Shown: positions 32,418 to 45,388 of the stretch, piece by piece
Layout of the letters: each line of letters begins with the position of its first letter
How positions within the stretch are numbered: the first letter of the stretch is position 1
NCBI RefSeq assembly: GCF_037975245.1
Contig: NC_092569.1
Coordinates: 25,531,668 to 25,595,667 of the forward strand
DNA: 64,000 nucleotides
Direction of reading: 5' to 3'
From: Apostichopus japonicus
Lineage: Eukaryota > Echinodermata > Holothuroidea > Aspidochirotida > Stichopodidae
Position numbers and translations under genes: made by a program
The notes under the pieces: generated by a model
The model's input: the letters and a program-made list of their open reading frames with translations, nothing else
Database searches by the model: none
What the model was told of the DNA's origin: nothing

Positions 32418-32471
<54 letters not shown>

Positions 32472-32473
32472 TT

Positions 32474-32504
<31 letters not shown>

Positions 32505-32514
32505 ATATATACTC
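32418..32514. repeat. (TA)n(TG)n microsatellite
   Basis: TA run followed by a short TG run and TATATA. It lies 3' of copy 3 and outside the gene. Confidence 0.95.
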
Positions 32515-33301
32515 ATTTCGGTCCCGCCCCATAGTTTATGGACTTTCTGCTCCATGATGGTGAAGTAGGACATCAAACTTGCCAGAAATACCAGTTCAAA
32601 AGTACAATGATGCATTTTACAATAATAATAACCCTTTTAGATGAGTGACAGTATGATTGGGTGGGTGATGGGATAGGTATGCGCTTCTTACCGGGCTTGA
32701 ATGCCTTTGTTTCAGTTCTTTTGATAAAGACAAGCAGTCACGGTTCTGTTAGACATTGGGCCAAATGCAGGGGCATCGATAACCAGGTTGGGACAATTTC
32801 ATGCTACCGAACTCCCTTGATGAAGTTTTCCTTCGTCTATTGTATTTACAAAAGTAATACAATAATTCTTTATCACACATTTCCGCTGCATGGTCCCTAA
32901 ATAACCACGGTCGTGCAGACCTTTGACCCCCTTTTGTCAGTTCTGTTTAAATCTACAAACGACGTTTTCAGTTAATTAGTGAACGTTTTCGATAAGGCGA
33001 TGATACAAAATGTTAACATCTTTACAACCGTTCAAGTAACATGGACACCGTAACATTTATTACATCTCACCGGTAATTGTCTTAAGTTTAACACTATATT
33101 ATTGTCAAACACATAAAACTTAGAAAGTAACATTGAGTCTCAGAATATAACACATCTTATTGAATTAAGTGCAATTTGTAAGTCAAGAATGTAACAAACG
33201 ACAAAGATCCAGTGGTAACATATTTTTTTTTTCATTTAACCAAAAAAGTTGTCGAGATATTCTTCATTTAGAGTTCATGTCTCATCTGATTCGTTTCTTC
33301 A

Positions 33302-36300
33302 TCAAAGTAGAGGGCGTACTTTCATTTCTGCATATTTGAGGTTGTAATAACTCTCAGGAAGATTATACCAATAAATGCTTTGATAACTTCCCGTTGCTCC
33401 AAAGTAGAGACCTGTCAGGTGGGTATAAAAACAATTATTGTACCACCAGGCACCAAAATATTGCGAAGCACAGTTGTAACTACTCTTAAGGTCGTTGTCC
33501 CGGTCTTTCGTAGTGAAGGACATGTTTCTGCTATAAGCCATAGCGTCGTAATCTGAAGGAAAGACAGTCACAATATGTAAATGCAATACTTAAGTTACTA
33601 AGTGTGATAAAAAGTCCGAACTTGTTGTTAAGAAATCATCATAGCATATGATTAAATTCTTAATCCACCAGCTCTAGTTAAAAGTGGAAGAGTTAATAGA
33701 GTTAGTATATATTGTACCAGTATCTCTGTTTATCATTTGAATACTAAAGATCATGATCAGATTTGGGGATTTCAATTTTTTTCTGATTGTATTAAAATAA
33801 TACACATTTATTAATGTACGTTATGATGCCATCTGTATGGTAAATTTTCAAAACATCTCTTAAACTTTCAGGTCGAATTTTGCCTGTAAAGTATATTATC
33901 TTTGTCATAAAAAGTGTACTAGATAAACGCTTGCTATTAACCAACTTAATATCAAAGATTGTCTACTTTTATTTTAACTGTGTTACTTTTTTAGCATGAA
34001 GTATTATATTTCCACTGAAGTACAAATTTGACTGGAGATTCTTTTATATAGTACAAACAAGATTTGTAAAGACATTTTTTTTAAAGTATTTCTAGCCTAG
34101 TAGTACTGTTTGCTTGTTGGAAGCAACTCATCAAAATAAATGTATTATTAGTTGTGGCACGTAAGTATGATTAATGTTATCTTTCCGTTTTGGTTTTTGT
34201 TCTGCTTCTGAGGACCAACTGACGTAATTTTATAGATTACTAAGTTGATATTATCTATGATTACATGGCTGTGTTGACATGTTTTTCGTTATACTAGATA
34301 GGGCAATCATGCCTAACCGCGCAATGCCATTCTTACGTTCGCCAATGTTTCATTTCTTGAACAAGTGACATTGTTTTAATATCGTTATATGGAATTTGAA
34401 TGGAACTGACTCTTTTTAGAGGGTCATTTCTAAAAAAAAAATGCCTACGTCTTATTTAGACATAAAACATGGGCTGATATCAACGGTTTTTAACGGCCTG
34501 CAGCATATTCAAATTCATTTTGTTTCTGCAATAATCCATAACAAACTACATCATGTTAATATTCATTTTGTGTGCATAAAGTATTCTTATAGAGCGTGTA
34601 CTTGGCTAGTGTCGTTCCAAACGTAGATATAATTGCTTTTATATGTTGCCAATTATTTTGCTAACATACTCACCAAGTGGAAGGACGGAAATGTTTAAAA
34701 TACTAACAAAGCCTCACAACGATGGCTCCAGCGTATTATAAACAAGCAATCAAAGTTTTCTGCTAATATTTTTTATAGTAATATCATTGGAAGACCGTAA
34801 AAATTATTCAAGACTACCAAAATTAACTATAACACAGAAAACCCTAATACGTGTATATTTCTTACTTGCTGTGCTCTCCGACAAATAGTCACCAAGATCT
34901 GTCAATCTGTAGTTACTGCTTTCATCACTAATTCTGAAGAGGTTGTATTTGGCGTAGTAGGGTTTTCCGTTGACATTATTCATGTCGATTCGTAGCTCAT
35001 AGTTGCCTTGGTTTGTCAAATAAGCAATGTTGTCATTACCAAGCCAAAACTCTCTGCGAAGAAAGCCAAAGCCTTTCTTATATTCATTCCAGTCACGGTA
35101 AAAATTTACAGCCCCATCGACTCGACGTAAGAAAACCTGATGAAGATAGAATGGAAAATCCTCTTTTTTTCGTAATATTTAATCTTTCGACGGACATTTC
35201 TTTTATTCTTCAGAATTAATTCTGAGTAGTTCATTCAAATTGATGTAAATAGAGATGCCATATAACGTATTCGTTGTGGAAACGATTACACGAAATGTTC
35301 TTTACGTAAATAAAACAAGTTAATATTGTTTTCCCCTTTTAAAATAAAGACATTGCGAGGAATTTTCAACTTCCAAGCCTTTAACTGAGAAACGTGGCGA
35401 GTCGTGTAATAACTTTACTCTTGAGGTTTATCAAGCTTAGGTCATATTTGTGTCCACGTTAGTTGTTGCTCCCTGCAAATTCAACAATACATCACATGGG
35501 ACAAACTTAGTTTTCTTTATATAAAAAACGTACCGTCCAACCTCCGCCATTGATGGAATTATTACAATAAACCTCAAAAGGTTCTGGAGCACCGTCGGGC
35601 TGAATCATGAAAATACCAGATTCAGTTTGATCATCACATTGTTCATAGACTTCCTTGCAATCTCTCGGATATTCAGGCTCTTGGTAGTAGAAGTAAGATG
35701 AACCTGAAAAATCAGTGAAGCATGTATGCATAGAAGTGAATTAAACTTGAACAAAACAACACAGAGTTTTAGCTATCTGTTTCTTTGAATACTTTAGTTC
35801 AATCAATGGACGTTCCCAGAAATACGACGCTTAAAACGGCCTAACAGTGATTGTTGAACATATTTTTTTGTTTTTGTAATTTATTCCAATAAACGTTCCC
35901 CCAAAATAGTTCTTATTTGTTATTTATTATATTATTTTTCAACGATATTAATCAATTAGTTGGAATTATTTTCTTCGCTGAACTAATTGGTTTCCTACAT
36001 TCTGATGGTATTTAAATAACGTGTAAACGAGGACCGTAGACAGAATGAAAACTAAAAAGCTGAATTTCATTTCCAAGTACTCCAGATTATGTTAGTTAAC
36101 ATTACCAGCCAGGTTCATTTTTACTTACAACATAGTTTCATTTAATAAAAAAAACCTTGCAATTTGATGAAATGAGGAAATGACACAGAGTAAACAACAA
36201 GGGATATGGTATATAAATAATATGTCTAAACTGTAATTTGTTTGGCCACGAATAGTTAAGTTTCCCTTTGAAATGAAGGAACACTTAACACTAACTTGTA

Positions 36301-39300
36301 GATACAGCTGCCCTAAGCAAATATTACACTCAAATAAATTACACAGATGCAATCAAATTAGAATTGCATCGTTAAAGTGAAATAAGCTTATATGCACAAA
36401 ATGTAATTAAATAATTCTCGAGTTTGGCAACTTACTTTCGGTGTCTCTTCTTTGCCTGGACTTACTGTTATCAGTTCTCACGTCACTCTGTCAAATAATA
36501 GGAATTGAACATTATTTAATTTAAACAATATCAAACATTACGTATGGGGTGATGCTTTATCGCACAGATAAACTCCTTTATTGTATAAACATTATTCTTG
36601 GCCTTATTTATTGTCTTTTGTTTAATTCGAACTATTCGTTGTGATAAATATAAGAAACGACCGGGAAAACGTTTCCTTTCTTCAAATTTCTCACTCTGTA
36701 CACAGTGACTTGATGTGTGAAATTTGCATTAGGATATATCAAAGTCGTGAGTTTTTTCAAACCTTTAGTTATTATCATATGCACAAATCACAGGTAAAGT
36801 ATTATGAAACGAAAACAAAATCATTTTAGCAAACGACAGTTGCTTGTCAACGTTATCATTAGTTAAAATGTAAGCCTACAACGTGAACACCAGCATGACG
36901 CCTAAATGAGGAGTTTAAGATTTCAATAAGGCTTTGCATTGATGTTTGAAAAATATAAACACAGTCCTGAATAATAAAGTAATTTATGGAAAGCGGATTT
37001 TGAAAACTATACATCAACAAGTGACAATACCTGGCACATAGAATCATGATGTTTGTCATATAATGCCAAACAAAAAACAAACAAGGAAAGTACAAAGTAT
37101 TTTGACTAAAACATTTAAAGCATCACATGATACAACTTGATCCATGGTAGAGGTTACTAAAAGAGACTAACAAAAGTATAATTTAATTAATTATTTACAT
37201 GTGTTATGTTGAATAAATAAAGATATTTTACCGCTTCGATCAGTTATTTAACACATAAAAAAGGTAAATTAGATCACCTCAAAGAGTTCAATACTCATAT
37301 TAATTTTTACTTTAATCTCTGAAATATGTCAAATTGTGCAATTTGTATAGAGAATAGGGAAAATGAAGAGAATCATACAAGAATGACTTTAATTTAAAAA
37401 AAAAATCGACAGAACTAATACTTCCTTATGTTTTTTATTGTGTTAGTTACAGACGGAGCAGTCAAGATCAGGAAGAACTGACTAGCAATGTTAAGGAAGT
37501 TCAAGACAAATCTTATACATAAAAGATGTAGTGTGGAATATACAAATCAATAACCAGGTTTCGAAAACAACAGTAGGACCATTGCTTAGTTTGTATAGAT
37601 ATTAACAACAAGAGCCTGTGAAATCTACAGAGTAAAAACAACAGGACTATTGCTTAGTTTTGATAGATATGAACACGGGGAGCAGTGTAAATCTAGAAAG
37701 TAAAAAAAAAAAAACAAGAGTAGGACTATCATTTAGTTTGTATAGATATGAACACGGAGAGTAGAGTAAATCTACAAATTAAACAAAATATAAGGACTAT
37801 TGCTTAGTTTATATGGATATGAATACGGATAGCAGAGTAAATCTACAAAGTAAAAAACAACAATAGTAAAGTATACAAAGTGATTTCAAATTATAAAGGT
37901 CTTCGTTTCTTGGAAACATAATTTTGCCTTTTAATGTTGATGTTTTCTTAGTTCAAATTTGTTCAGGTTATTAACTTAACATTTACACTACAAACATTAC
38001 TTAAAAAATATATATTAACGGAATTTATCACTTGTTAAAGAAACAGAAAGTAGTTATCAAAGGGAATCAAGTCTGGAAAAAAAGAAGTTCAAGTAGAACT
38101 AGTTTGTTTAAACGCTGATTTCTCTTCCTAATACAAAATAGCTAGTGAGAATGTTGTTTCCGTTTTACGATATTTAATTTGGTATATTGCCTTTTTTTTA
38201 TATAGGATTGTTTTTGTTAGACGAAATTGTAATTCATTATGATATGATATAAAACAAAAGTCATGAAGGGGTCATTCATTTTTGAAGTAAAGATTTTAAG
38301 TCTGGTTTTGCAAATTTATTTTACCCTTTTCTTTTTATACTTATATATTTTGATACTTAAGTGTATGTTATATATAGAAATTGAATAATGGGTTTTAATG
38401 AAACTAGTTTTCAAAACACAGGTGACGGTCATGTTCAAGAAGCTGAAATCTCATAAATAAAGTGAACAGCAAATTGAAGCATTAGCGTCTCAATAACACA
38501 GCTGAAAAAAGTATCAATATAGACATCAATATGTTTATTTTTTAAACTATCTGATTTGGGATTATTGCTTTTGAGAACTTAGTGACATTAAAATCCTTAG
38601 TTTAGTAAATAGCAAACACAAAATTGAAAATTGGGAAAGACCATTGTAGCGAAGCAGTTCTTTTTAAAAACCATGATGGTGATGGTCTGTCTACTTATTC
38701 AGTTAAAGTTCATAGTTTATTTGCAAGATATAATAGCAAGCAATTATTATTCAAAAGTACTTTATTCGTTACGCCGATAACTTTAAAAATATTTCATGAT
38801 ATTAGACAATAAAACTTCTAGATATATAATACTGCATGTAATTAATAAAATATCTTTAGGTCATATTAGGCATAATATACTTATGAAGCTACGAAATTTG
38901 GAATTCCCATATAATTCAATAAGTTAACAACAACAAATTAAATATTTATGCTAGTTTATGTAGTCAAGTTGCGCTCGGCTTTAGCAGTTTCTCAAATCTT
39001 GTTTTGTATATTAGCCTAAATATATCAAAAGTTGACTGAGGTTATTGGCGCATATATTACTATTCTTAGATTCTTAGATTAACAAGACTGCGAAAAATCC
39101 TTCCCGTTACTTGAACATTCATTTTCTAAATATAATAAATAAACCTTCGATTGGTGTATTGAAATGTCCATTTTCTGGTGATTTAAAGTTGATTTAAGTA
39201 AATATCTAGGAAAGGCTGCCAATTACTATTCGTAAAATACTTGTACAAAGTAACAATGTAACGGTGCTAAAAATTATCGAATGATGTTCGACATCTCAAT

Positions 39301-40094
39301 TCTCTTTCTTAGAATGAAATCAACTTATTTTCTATTTACCGTATGCATGGATAAAAATATTTTCGAGTCATCGGCAAGCTTCAATTACTTCGTGTTAATT
39401 TCAGTGTCCCTGTATTAACTTTGTCAAAATACGGCTTTATCGATGTTACATATTATTATTTCCCAGTGCTACATAATATGTTGAATACATTTTTAGAAAG
39501 AAGTCACTGTAAGAAGGATTAACGGAACTTTTCAAAGCGTAGAGAAAATGTAAGTTCACTATCTCGAGTGAATTAAATTAAAGATAGTCTTACAATATCT
39601 CTTTAAAATATGTATAAACATGTATGTTGATCAGAAAGATGTGACATTGTTCAGGTTTCTAATTGAGAAAATCTGAAGTATTCAAAAGTTTAATTGATAT
39701 GGTTAGCATTGAAGGAAGATTGAAAACAATAAAAACAAGAAATCAGTCTGAAAAGCTGCATGCACAGATTTAGCAAAAACGAGAGAAGAAATTATGAAAC
39801 AGAAAATATATTTTTAACAGTTACACCAAATTTATATTTCAAAAAAAAAAAAAAAACTGTTAGCAAACTGCTTATCTACTAAAGAGCCTGTGTAGGAGAA
39901 TGTATAAAAGAAAATTGGCCTGACGTTTCGATCCTAAATTTATATTTATCAGATATGATATGGACATTTCGATATATAATAAAAACGTCCTGAAATAAAT
40001 TTGAAAGACTTACCACTTCATCAGAAGATTCTACAGAAAGAAACTCCAGAAGAAAAACTCCAAAAATGAAGAAGCACAACAGCTGTAACTTCAT
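33302..40094 (-). CDS. Secreted fibrinogen-related protein, copy 3 (intact, 5 exons)
   Basis: Minus-strand exons 40014-40094, 36436-36487, 35534-35703, 34866-35136 and 33302-33552 join to 825 nt (274 aa plus TGA), with GT-AG borders and phases 0, 1, 0, 1. It has a signal peptide, a linker with RQRRD (a fit to the furin rule R-x-R/K-R), and a full fibrinogen C-terminal domain: [53 protein letters not shown]. It differs from copy 1 at 3 of 90 residues in exon 4 but at 13 of 83 in exon 5. A role as an extracellular, lectin-like recognition protein follows from the family; the ligand is unknown. Intron 1 carries a 96-bp retro-insertion near the signal exon. No canonical AATAAA is at the position seen in other copies (AATAAG instead). 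Confidence 0.88.
37540..37865. repeat. Intron 1 minisatellite (copy 3)
   Basis: About four to five units with GACTATTGCTTAGTTTGTAT, GATATGAACACGGAGAGC and TAAATCTACAAAGTAAAA. It is expanded relative to copy 2. Confidence 0.8.
39840..39935 (-). mobile_element. 96-bp insertion with 12-bp target duplication in intron 1 of copy 3
   Basis: Flanked by AAATTTATATTT on both sides (39828-39839 and 39936-39947). Copies 1, 2 and 4 lack the insert at this place. On the minus strand it starts AGGATCGAAACGTCAGGCC and ends in a T run of 16 plus G. CGAAACGTC resembles the 3' half of the hammerhead core found at the ends of Penelope-like elements and retrozymes. It is most likely a strongly truncated retroelement end. 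Confidence 0.65.
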
Positions 40095-40967
40095 GGTGGA
40101 TTGAAGGAATAAAGACTTTATTTAGAATGATATCTTCTGGGCAGAGTCTGCAAGACGAATGAAGATATTTCTCAAATACGATAGATCTCTCAGTTTAAGG
40201 AAACAACTGTTAATAATATGGAAACCTTGAATCGTCTCGATTCATCAACTCAAGTATGAAATTATGATAACGTCTTTATGAATAATTTTATTTAAATCAA
40301 ATTTACCAGAGGTACATTTGCTTTCCCTTACTTTCTACACGAGCCCGGAAGTCCTCCTTAGTTTATGTGTGTTTAGATAAATTTTTACAATATTTACTTT
40401 AAAAGAGAATTTTTAAATCAATTACCAGTCTTTATTTGTTTCATTTGTACAAAATATAGAGCATTACTTTTAATATGACCCTTGCAAGACCCTTAGATAT
40501 ATTTCGAATCATATATCATGAATATGCATTGAACCGTCATTAGACTTGCAATATATCTGGCTTTTCATTGATGTATACATTCAGATAGAATACGATCATA
40601 ACCTTTTTTTAACTTTCGTGTATAGTTCAACAGAAAACCTTTAGTCTTGTTGCATAGTTTTGTGAAGCCAATGTGATGCTAATTCGCATTGCAAGTGTGA
40701 TGTTGTAATATTGTAAGATCTATCAGGAATGAATGATTTATATCAACTTTACTTCTTAAAATAGAGATGATACAATAACATAATGATAACCCATACAAAT
40801 TGTAATGATTGTACTGAATGAGGCGTTAGTGGCCTAGGGATTAAATTTGTCTAAATCCGTTTGGAAAATGGCCAGTCTATTAGCATTATAGCTATTAGCA
40901 CAAGACGACATGTCTTTGTGCGTTCTGCTTTGATACATCCTTTTCTTTTTAGTTTTTCATCAGTGTT

Positions 40968-41211
40968 GTGAGTACTTACTATTATCCGAGTACCAAGTAC
41001 ATGCTAGTACTTGAGGTTCCGAGTACCAAGTACCAGAGTCCGTACACGTCATTTTAGAATCCGTGTACCGAGTACGAGCGCTTTTTCCTTCGAATTCTGA
41101 TTCTGAATGACTAGTACGAGTACTGTAACACTCAAGTACCTCCACCGAGTGCGTGTACCAAGTACTCGCAAAAAGTACTCTAGTACCGAATAGGGCTTCT
41201 TTTCGAGTACT
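40968..41211. repeat. GTAC-rich array upstream of copy 3
   Basis: I count 17 GTAC tetramers in about 245 bp, in contexts such as CCGAGTACCAAGTAC and CTAGTACGAGTACTG. It lies about 0.9-1.1 kb upstream of the start codon of copy 3. Confidence 0.88.
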
Positions 41212-44200
41212 TCAACACTATTGTTCACTGTTCTCATTGGCATGTAATTGGTCACTTTCTTCGATATTAATAGTAATGGATAAAGTTTTCAACTACATGT
41301 GAATTTTATTTTCAGTACATAAAGTACAGATTGGTTGAACAGGTTACCGACAACCAGGTTTACAGTTTGGTTGTCAGGGTAACATGTTAAATTCCATATC
41401 ACGCGTTAACTTATGCGCTTCACATGACGGGATTTAGGAAAACTGTATTTGTTCAGTAAGTTAATTGTCTTAAGATCTTTATAACCATGTCATAATTCAC
41501 TCAAAATACTTTTTGAACAGTTAATATAACATTTATGATACATTTTTTCGTTAACCTCCACGCTCCTTTCTTCTGTGCGTATGATGGCAAGTCTGCGCAG
41601 TCGATACGAAAGTGTTACTTTCTTTACTCCACTTGCTCAAAACATCTTGTCCTTGGTTCTCCAATTTGTGTTGAGTGTGTATGATGAACAGACTCAACAA
41701 CCAACGTATACGTTTCATGTACACGCAGTTTGTTTCAAAAAAACACTCTCTGAGAATTCTTTTCACATTTTTAAGTAACACGTCTGAGGCTTACCCTAGT
41801 ACTGTTATACGCACAACTTTTCGTTACAAACCAAATTCATTACTAACTGGCTCGAACTCTAAGTACGGTTGATTTCATACTTCATACTTCAAACATAATA
41901 CATGGCATTTTGAGATTGCACATAATTTCATACAATAATATAACTCTAATTGAAATACCTGTAATGTATTTGATAGTTGTATATTTGAAAGACAAGTGAA
42001 AGTATTAATCTTGTGTTTTTTTATCTGGCAATGACACCTGAGTCCTGATCATCTTGTTTATACCGAATAAATACATGCTTGTTGTATTATACACTACGTA
42101 CAGTATAGGCCTACATAGTCCTAAGACATGCAAGTATAGGTTTCACTCGCCAACAGTAAGGACTGTTGCTCGACAACAGATGTAGCTATATACGGAAATG
42201 TATAGGGGACATTTCTCTTGCTACTTAACCACAAGACGTTGTCTGATATTTACCGTTTAAGAATATTGAATAGATCTCTATCATCAGGAGGGTCAATTTA
42301 GAAAGTTATATATATAGGCCTTTGTATTTTTTTTCATAATTTACTTAAATTATTTTGAAATTTTATTGAGGTGTTTACCAGTTGTTTCCTTGAAAACGTA
42401 CATGCCAAAAAAAGTGATCTGAATATTTGTACTTTATTTCAAAATATCTTTATTTCTTGTTGCAAACTGTTTATCAAACATTGCTACATAAATAACGATA
42501 TATATTAAACAGATCTCTATCATCAGGAAAGTAAATAAAGGGAGTGATTATTTTGCTGCTCTTTAGAAATTTTAAAGCTGCAAATGTTGGATTTCAGTGA
42601 TAGTTTACAGCAATATTTTCAAACTTTAAACTGATGTTTGCTTCAAATTTGATGAAACCTACATCGGACCTACCACTGTTTAAAATTAAATATACCCTAT
42701 TAAAATGATGTACCTTATCATTATAGTTTTGTTTACAGTAGTAACCCAACTGTGGACTATTTGAAATGTCAGTTATTTAAGCATCCTTGTAATGGTATTA
42801 TGACAAATGAAATGTTTTTTTTTTGCTTAGATTAGTTAACGCAGATGTTGCTTTAATGTATTCATAAGTATAACTTGAACAAAGACAAGCAATAACGTGA
42901 CTGTTCGGAAATCATATCAAAACAACAGAGCTGACAAAGTAAGTTGCCTTTGTACAGAGATAATCTAGTTATTCGAATACATCAGCTTATGTCCAAAAAT
43001 AACATAAAAGTAAGGCAATCAAAAAACAAAATCAAAACAAAGCAGATTACCGAGTACTGCTCTGTCTCAATAGGGAATCTCATGTTTGGATTCTGAACAA
43101 GAAGAAAAATCTTAACGAATGAATCATAGTTTAATTTTTAGTTATCGCTGAATATCATAGTTTACTTTGGATCGTAATCGTAGCGAAAATTTTGGAACAT
43201 GCATTTATGAACTATAATCATCTCCCTTTGAATTAAAGCTCAATAAATTATTAGATGAAATGAAGGTGTTGTAATATGTTGGTATGTATCTGTGAAACGT
43301 GGGGTTGGCTAAGGTGGGAAATTTTGTGCAGTGACATTATTTAATGGAAATGTGTCGCTGAGCATTATGTTGCTTTAACTGATTTGTTTTATTAAATTTA
43401 AATTCATATTTGTTAAGATTTTCAATTCAGCTGGACTTCACAATTGAAATAAGTGAACAACTTCGTTTAGGTCATTGTGGTACGTGCGCAAGTTTAGCCA
43501 AATTTGACATTTAACCCATTTCATCATATGACGTCACTGTGGCCCTAGATCCCATACCCACGCTAACGTCACCGAGTTTGAAATATATTGGCATCACGGT
43601 TTATGAGTTCATGACAAACGTTTGGTCCACATACATAGGCTATAAAAACACAAACACACACAAACTTTGATCCACCCCCCACCTCCAAAATTGTAAGTTA
43701 ACTCCATGTTATGCATATGAATGACCAATATCGACCATTCAATATCTATTTGCTTATTTTCCTGTCTTAATCGGCCCTCCGTGTCATATCAATTTGTTTC
43801 TATGGAAGAGTCGCTCATCCACTGACCACTGTCAATATCACAGGTGTCAATAATCCATTCAACGCAATGAATAATGTATATACTGCCACATTCTATATCC
43901 CAATTGGTTAAATGGGCAGGGCTTGTACGGTTGCGTATGTAACATGTATGCATATGCACTGTGCACGGACACGAGCGTGACTATGAAAATTCATTTTTGA
44001 GGCGTTTTTATCGCAAGGGTTTTTGATTGGATTAGGTCCCTATGTGGGAGTGTCAGAAGTGTAAAGAAAATGACATCATTGGCTAGTTTACACTATGACG
44101 TATTCAGTCACCCATGTATTATGTCAATCCATACAGTCCTTTTAACAACCGCGCAGACAAAGTTCAGCCCTATTTTCCACTGTAGAAACAAAACTTGATT

Positions 44201-44358
44201 TGGAAATCGATACAGATTCCAATGTGCAACTTTCGTTGTTAAATTGTTTTTTCCCCCTCTTATCAGTAGTGTACACATGGGTGTACATGAAAATCCGTGT
44301 ATTAAATAATATCAGTCATGTACGACATCAGACGAGCCCTCCAGAGTTAGTTTCTGTA

Positions 44359-44656
44359 CATTTTGCAAATGGCGTACCCATTCAAAGTAAGGGACCCGTG
44401 GTACTTCGAATAACTGAACCGTTCAAGGTAAGAGACCGTGGTACTTCAAATGGCGTACCCGTTCAAAGTAAGGAACCGTGGTACTTCAATGACGTACCCG
44501 TTGAAAGTAAGGGACCCGTGGTACTTCGAATAACTTACCCGTTAAAAATTAGGGACCCGTGGTACTTAAAATAACTTACCCGTTCAAGGTGAGGGACCGA
44601 GGTACTTCAAATAAATTACACGTTGAAAAGTAAGGGATCCGTGATACTTCAATGAC
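44359..44656. repeat. 41-bp minisatellite, 3' of copy 4
   Basis: About seven units of the GTACTTCAAATGACGTACCC family, immediately followed by the tRNA-like/hammerhead insertion. Confidence 0.88.
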
Positions 44657-44925
44657 GAATAACCACTCTTTATAGGCAAGCCAAGGTGTAAAATTGTCAG
44701 ATTCAAAGCGCCATAACACTTGGGTAATACGCCCTCAATGACAGTTTTACAAAGCCAATTTATACGCATTAACTCACCAATTAATCAATGTGGTCGAGTG
44801 GGACTGACTTCGGTTCCTGACACAAGATCCGGGGTTCGATTCCTACCTTCGCCTGATGAGTCCCAAAAGGACAAAACCGGTCGTGAAGTGGAATATTTCT
44901 GGTGTGTTATTATATAGTATAGTTT
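44657..44925 (+). mobile_element. SINE-like element: tRNA-like head plus hammerhead
   Basis: A segment of about 270 bp that replaces the normal spacer between the minisatellite and TTCGTCTATTGTATT-like sequence seen 3' of copies 1 and 3. It has a Pol III A box TGGTCGAGTGG (44791-44801) and a B box GGTTCGATTCC (44833-44843), 42 nt start to start as in a tRNA gene. The hammerhead follows and its first stem overlaps the B box. No intact cloverleaf with a matching acceptor stem is seen, so it is not called a tRNA gene. The outer borders are approximate. Confidence 0.65.
44839..44894 (+). ncRNA. Type I hammerhead ribozyme motif with G12-to-A change
   Basis: Stem I: ATTCCTACCTTCGC (44839-44852) pairs with GTGAAGTGGAAT (44883-44894) as 6 bp, an internal loop and 5 bp. 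Core CTGATGA is at 44853-44859. Stem II is GTCC (44860-44863) with GGAC (44869-44872), loop CAAAA. The GAA core reads AAA (44873-44875), then a minimal self-complementary stem III ACCGGT (44876-44881) and the cleavage C (44882) in a canonical GUC. All parts fit a type I hammerhead with very short stem III except G12, which is A and probably abolishes activity. Confidence 0.75.
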
Positions 44926-45388
44926 TCCTACGTCTATTGTATTGACAAAAAGTTATAAAATAATTCTTCATCCCACATTTTCGCTGAATGGTCCCTAAAT
45001 AACCACGGTCGTGCAGATCTTTGACACCCCTTTGTCAGTTCTGTTGAAATATGTTAACTACGTTTCAGTAAATTAGTGAACGTTTTCGATTAATTGTTAA
45101 CAGCGTTATTACCGTTCGAGTAACATGGACACCGTAACATTTTAACATTTGTAACACCTCACCGGTGTTTGCCTCAAGTTAAACACTATATTCTTGTCAA
45201 ACATATAAAACTAAGAAAGTAGCAATGAGTCTCAGAATAAATGACAGATTATTAAATTTAATGCAATTTGTCAAAATATATAACAAATGAAAAAGATCTA
45301 ACGGTAGCTCAAAAGAAAATGTTTTCATTCAATCAAAATGTCGTCGCGATATTCTTCATTTAGATGTCTCCTCTGTTTCGTTTGTTCA

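Larger units (their letters stand above)
26856..33301. repeat. Spacer type Y between copies 2 and 3
   Basis: Paralogous to 41212-45388 from the start to about 29990 (anchors: GCGTATGTTGGCAAGTCTG, GATCTCTATCATCAGGAAAG and CATATGAATGACCAATATC). From about 30000 to 31970 it carries extra sequence: a partial tandem copy and the shared module that precedes the minisatellite. The open frames at 27131-27406, 29312-29575 and 30491-30748 show no domain and I do not call them genes. Confidence 0.7.
41212..45388. repeat. Spacer type Y between copies 3 and 4
   Basis: Paralogue of 26856 to about 29990 plus the minisatellite and 3' flank. It lacks the extra 2 kb of the first Y spacer. Open frames in it (for example 41575-41778) have no recognisable domain. 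Confidence 0.7.

Noticed and set aside
44784-44856. A functional tRNA gene
   Set aside because: A and B boxes are good, but I cannot form a proper acceptor stem and anticodon arm. The 3' part runs into a hammerhead, so it is a tRNA-derived element head.
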